In this document: piece after piece, positions 63,801 through 64,000 of the stretch
Numbering within the stretch: position 1 is the first letter of the stretch
Layout of the letters: each line of letters starts with the position of its first letter
Origin: Halomonas sp. CH40
GTDB taxonomy: Bacteria > Pseudomonadota > Gammaproteobacteria > Pseudomonadales > Halomonadaceae
Direction: 5' to 3'
DNA: 64,000 nucleotides
NCBI GenBank assembly: GCA_041875495.1
Contig: CP112982.1
Location: forward strand, 806,001 to 870,000
Made by a program: the position numbers and the translations under genes
The notes under the pieces: generated by a model
Told to the model about the DNA's origin: nothing
Databases searched by the model: none
Seen by the model: the letters and a program-made list of their open reading frames with translations, nothing else

Positions 63801-64000
63801 CACCGGCCGCGAGCATGCTCACCTGGCGCACCCCAAGGAAGACGAGAAAATCCGCTTCCGGGATATCGTTGCTCAGCCGCGCAAGATTATCTCCAGCCCC
63901 ACCTGGTCAGGCCTGGAAGATGAGCATGTGTCCTACAACGCCGGTTACACCAACGTGCATGAGCTGATTCCATGGCGCACGGTGAGTGGCCGTCAGCAGT
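60841..64000 (+). CDS. narG: Respiratory nitrate reductase alpha subunit NarG (3' end outside window)
   Basis: Molybdenum subunit of membrane-bound nitrate reductase, reducing nitrate with quinol electrons through NarHI. The visible 1053 codons align along E. coli NarG (1247 aa); the frame is open to the window edge. The FS0 iron-sulfur ligands are H50, C54, C58 and C93 (STHGVNCTGSCSW, then GCPRG), and the Mo-binding Asp is D223 (in CDLPPASP). Well-conserved stretches include WGSNVPQTRTPDAHF, GRSMIIVGAGMNHWYH and DEHVSYNAGYTNVHELIPWR. ATG 60841 has GGAGA 6 nt upstream. The missing part is about the last 190 residues. narHJI should follow beyond the window. Confidence 0.97.
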   Translation, partial: MSHFIDRLNFFRKSREPFANDHGEVRQEDRQWEDSYRRRWQHDKVVRSTHGVNCTGSCSWKIYVKNGLVTWETQQTDYPRTRPDLPNHEPRGCPRGASYSWYLYSANRLKHPLVRATLIKLWREALALKKDPVDAWEYIVSDPEKTKQYKCARGMGGFVRADWDELNELIAASNVYTAKQFGPDRIIGFSPIPAMSMVSYAAGSRYLSLIGGVCMSFYDWYCDLPPASPQTWGEQTDVPESADWYNSGYIIAWGSNVPQTRTPDAHFFTEVRYKGTKTVSITPDYAEVSKLTDEWLSAKQGTDAALAMAMGHVILKEFHLENPSAYFTEYVRQYTDMPFLVELETREDGTLVPGRQLRAADFSDNMGQDNNPEWKTVVWDENRDQLVVPRGSIGFRWNEEEVNQGKWNLEPLDADGAEIKPLLTLAKAHDEVARVAFPYFGGIEHEHFAHVEGASGDRLYHCLPAKKMQKADGTQILAVTVFDLMCANYGIDRGFGKDGEDDGATSYDQIKPYTPAWQEKITGVPAQQAARIGREFADNAHKTQGRSMIIVGAGMNHWYHMDMNYRGLINMLVMCGCIGQSGGGWAHYVGQEKLRPQTGWLPLAFGLDWTRPPRHMNSTSFFYNHSSQWRYEKLEIKEILSPLADTSRHTGSLIDYNVRAERMGWLPSAPQLGTNPLRIAKAAKAAGMGTKEYAVEQLKKGELAFAAEDPDNPQNFPRNMFIWRSNLLGSSGKGHEYMLKYLLGTRHGIQGKDLGDFGGQKPEEVKWLDEAPEGKLDLLVTLDFRMSTTCMFSDVVLPTATWYEKNDLNTSDMHPFIHPLTAATDPAWESRSDWDIYKGIAKAFSKACVGHLGEETDLVTLPMQHDSPGELAQVDVKDWKKGECEPIPGKTMPALLEVQRNYPETYERFTSLGPALEKLGNGGKGINWNTDAEVELLGKLNHRKLEGSSKGRPCIETAIDAAETVLTLAPETNGQVAVKAWEALSKITGREHAHLAHPKEDEKIRFRDIVAQPRKIISSPTWSGLEDEHVSYNAGYTNVHELIPWRTVSGRQQ

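Overview
The window is 64 kb of a GC-rich gammaproteobacterial chromosome, most likely Halomonadaceae (Halomonas or close kin). This is inferred from gene content: Na+-pump oxaloacetate decarboxylase oadGAB, a complete System I ccm operon, smc-zipA-ligA, guaBA, and a full NarXL/NarK/NarGHI-type nitrate-respiration locus with NsrR and NnrS. No rRNA, tRNA or CRISPR array was found.

Layout. 1-563 is the 5' part of a dusC-like gene on the minus strand, cut by the window edge. 682-4260 is oadGAB, ending in a tandem repeat and a two-way terminator. 4398-5446 (minus) is yigZ plus a LexA/UmuD-fold protein that lacks both catalytic residues. 5725-12961 is ccmABCDEFGHI, run together with smc (12980-16477). 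After an AT-rich gap come zipA, ligA and yheU. 20940-27800 holds housekeeping genes (mnmC, yciI, a PHP phosphoesterase, yciO, a K+ channel with a zinc ribbon, a CYTH triphosphatase, a PhoU-like DUF47 protein). 27809-36666 holds pit, argA, a C45 hydrolase, xseA, an orphan MNT nucleotidyltransferase, guaB and guaA.

Directly after the guaA terminator, at about 36.73 kb, the sequence becomes AT-rich and mosaic up to about 45.4 kb. This accessory stretch holds a metallophosphoesterase/P-loop NTPase gene (possible defence function) broken by an IS1380-family element and by a nonsense codon. It also holds a Fic AMPylase gene with a repeat-type operator, a RhuM/Fic gene with a stop at codon 5, a 5'-truncated RecG/AlbA-like gene, a GIY-YIG fragment and an NYN-domain nuclease. 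No integrase is visible. It looks like a decaying island next to guaA, a gene whose 3' end is a known island integration site.

45.5-50.3 kb carries a repeat-rich peptidoglycan-binding lipoprotein and a SWIM-SNF2 helicase. 50.4-64.0 kb is the nitrate/NO locus. Minus strand: narX, narL, narK2, uspA, narK1. Plus strand: a six-helix half-NarK-like protein. Then nsrR (minus), an Xre/RES toxin-antitoxin pair (plus), nnrS (minus) and divergent narG, which runs off the right edge. In this locus NarXL senses nitrate, NsrR senses NO, the NarK proteins move nitrate and nitrite, and NarG reduces nitrate. The ccm operon upstream would supply the c-type cytochromes such metabolism needs.
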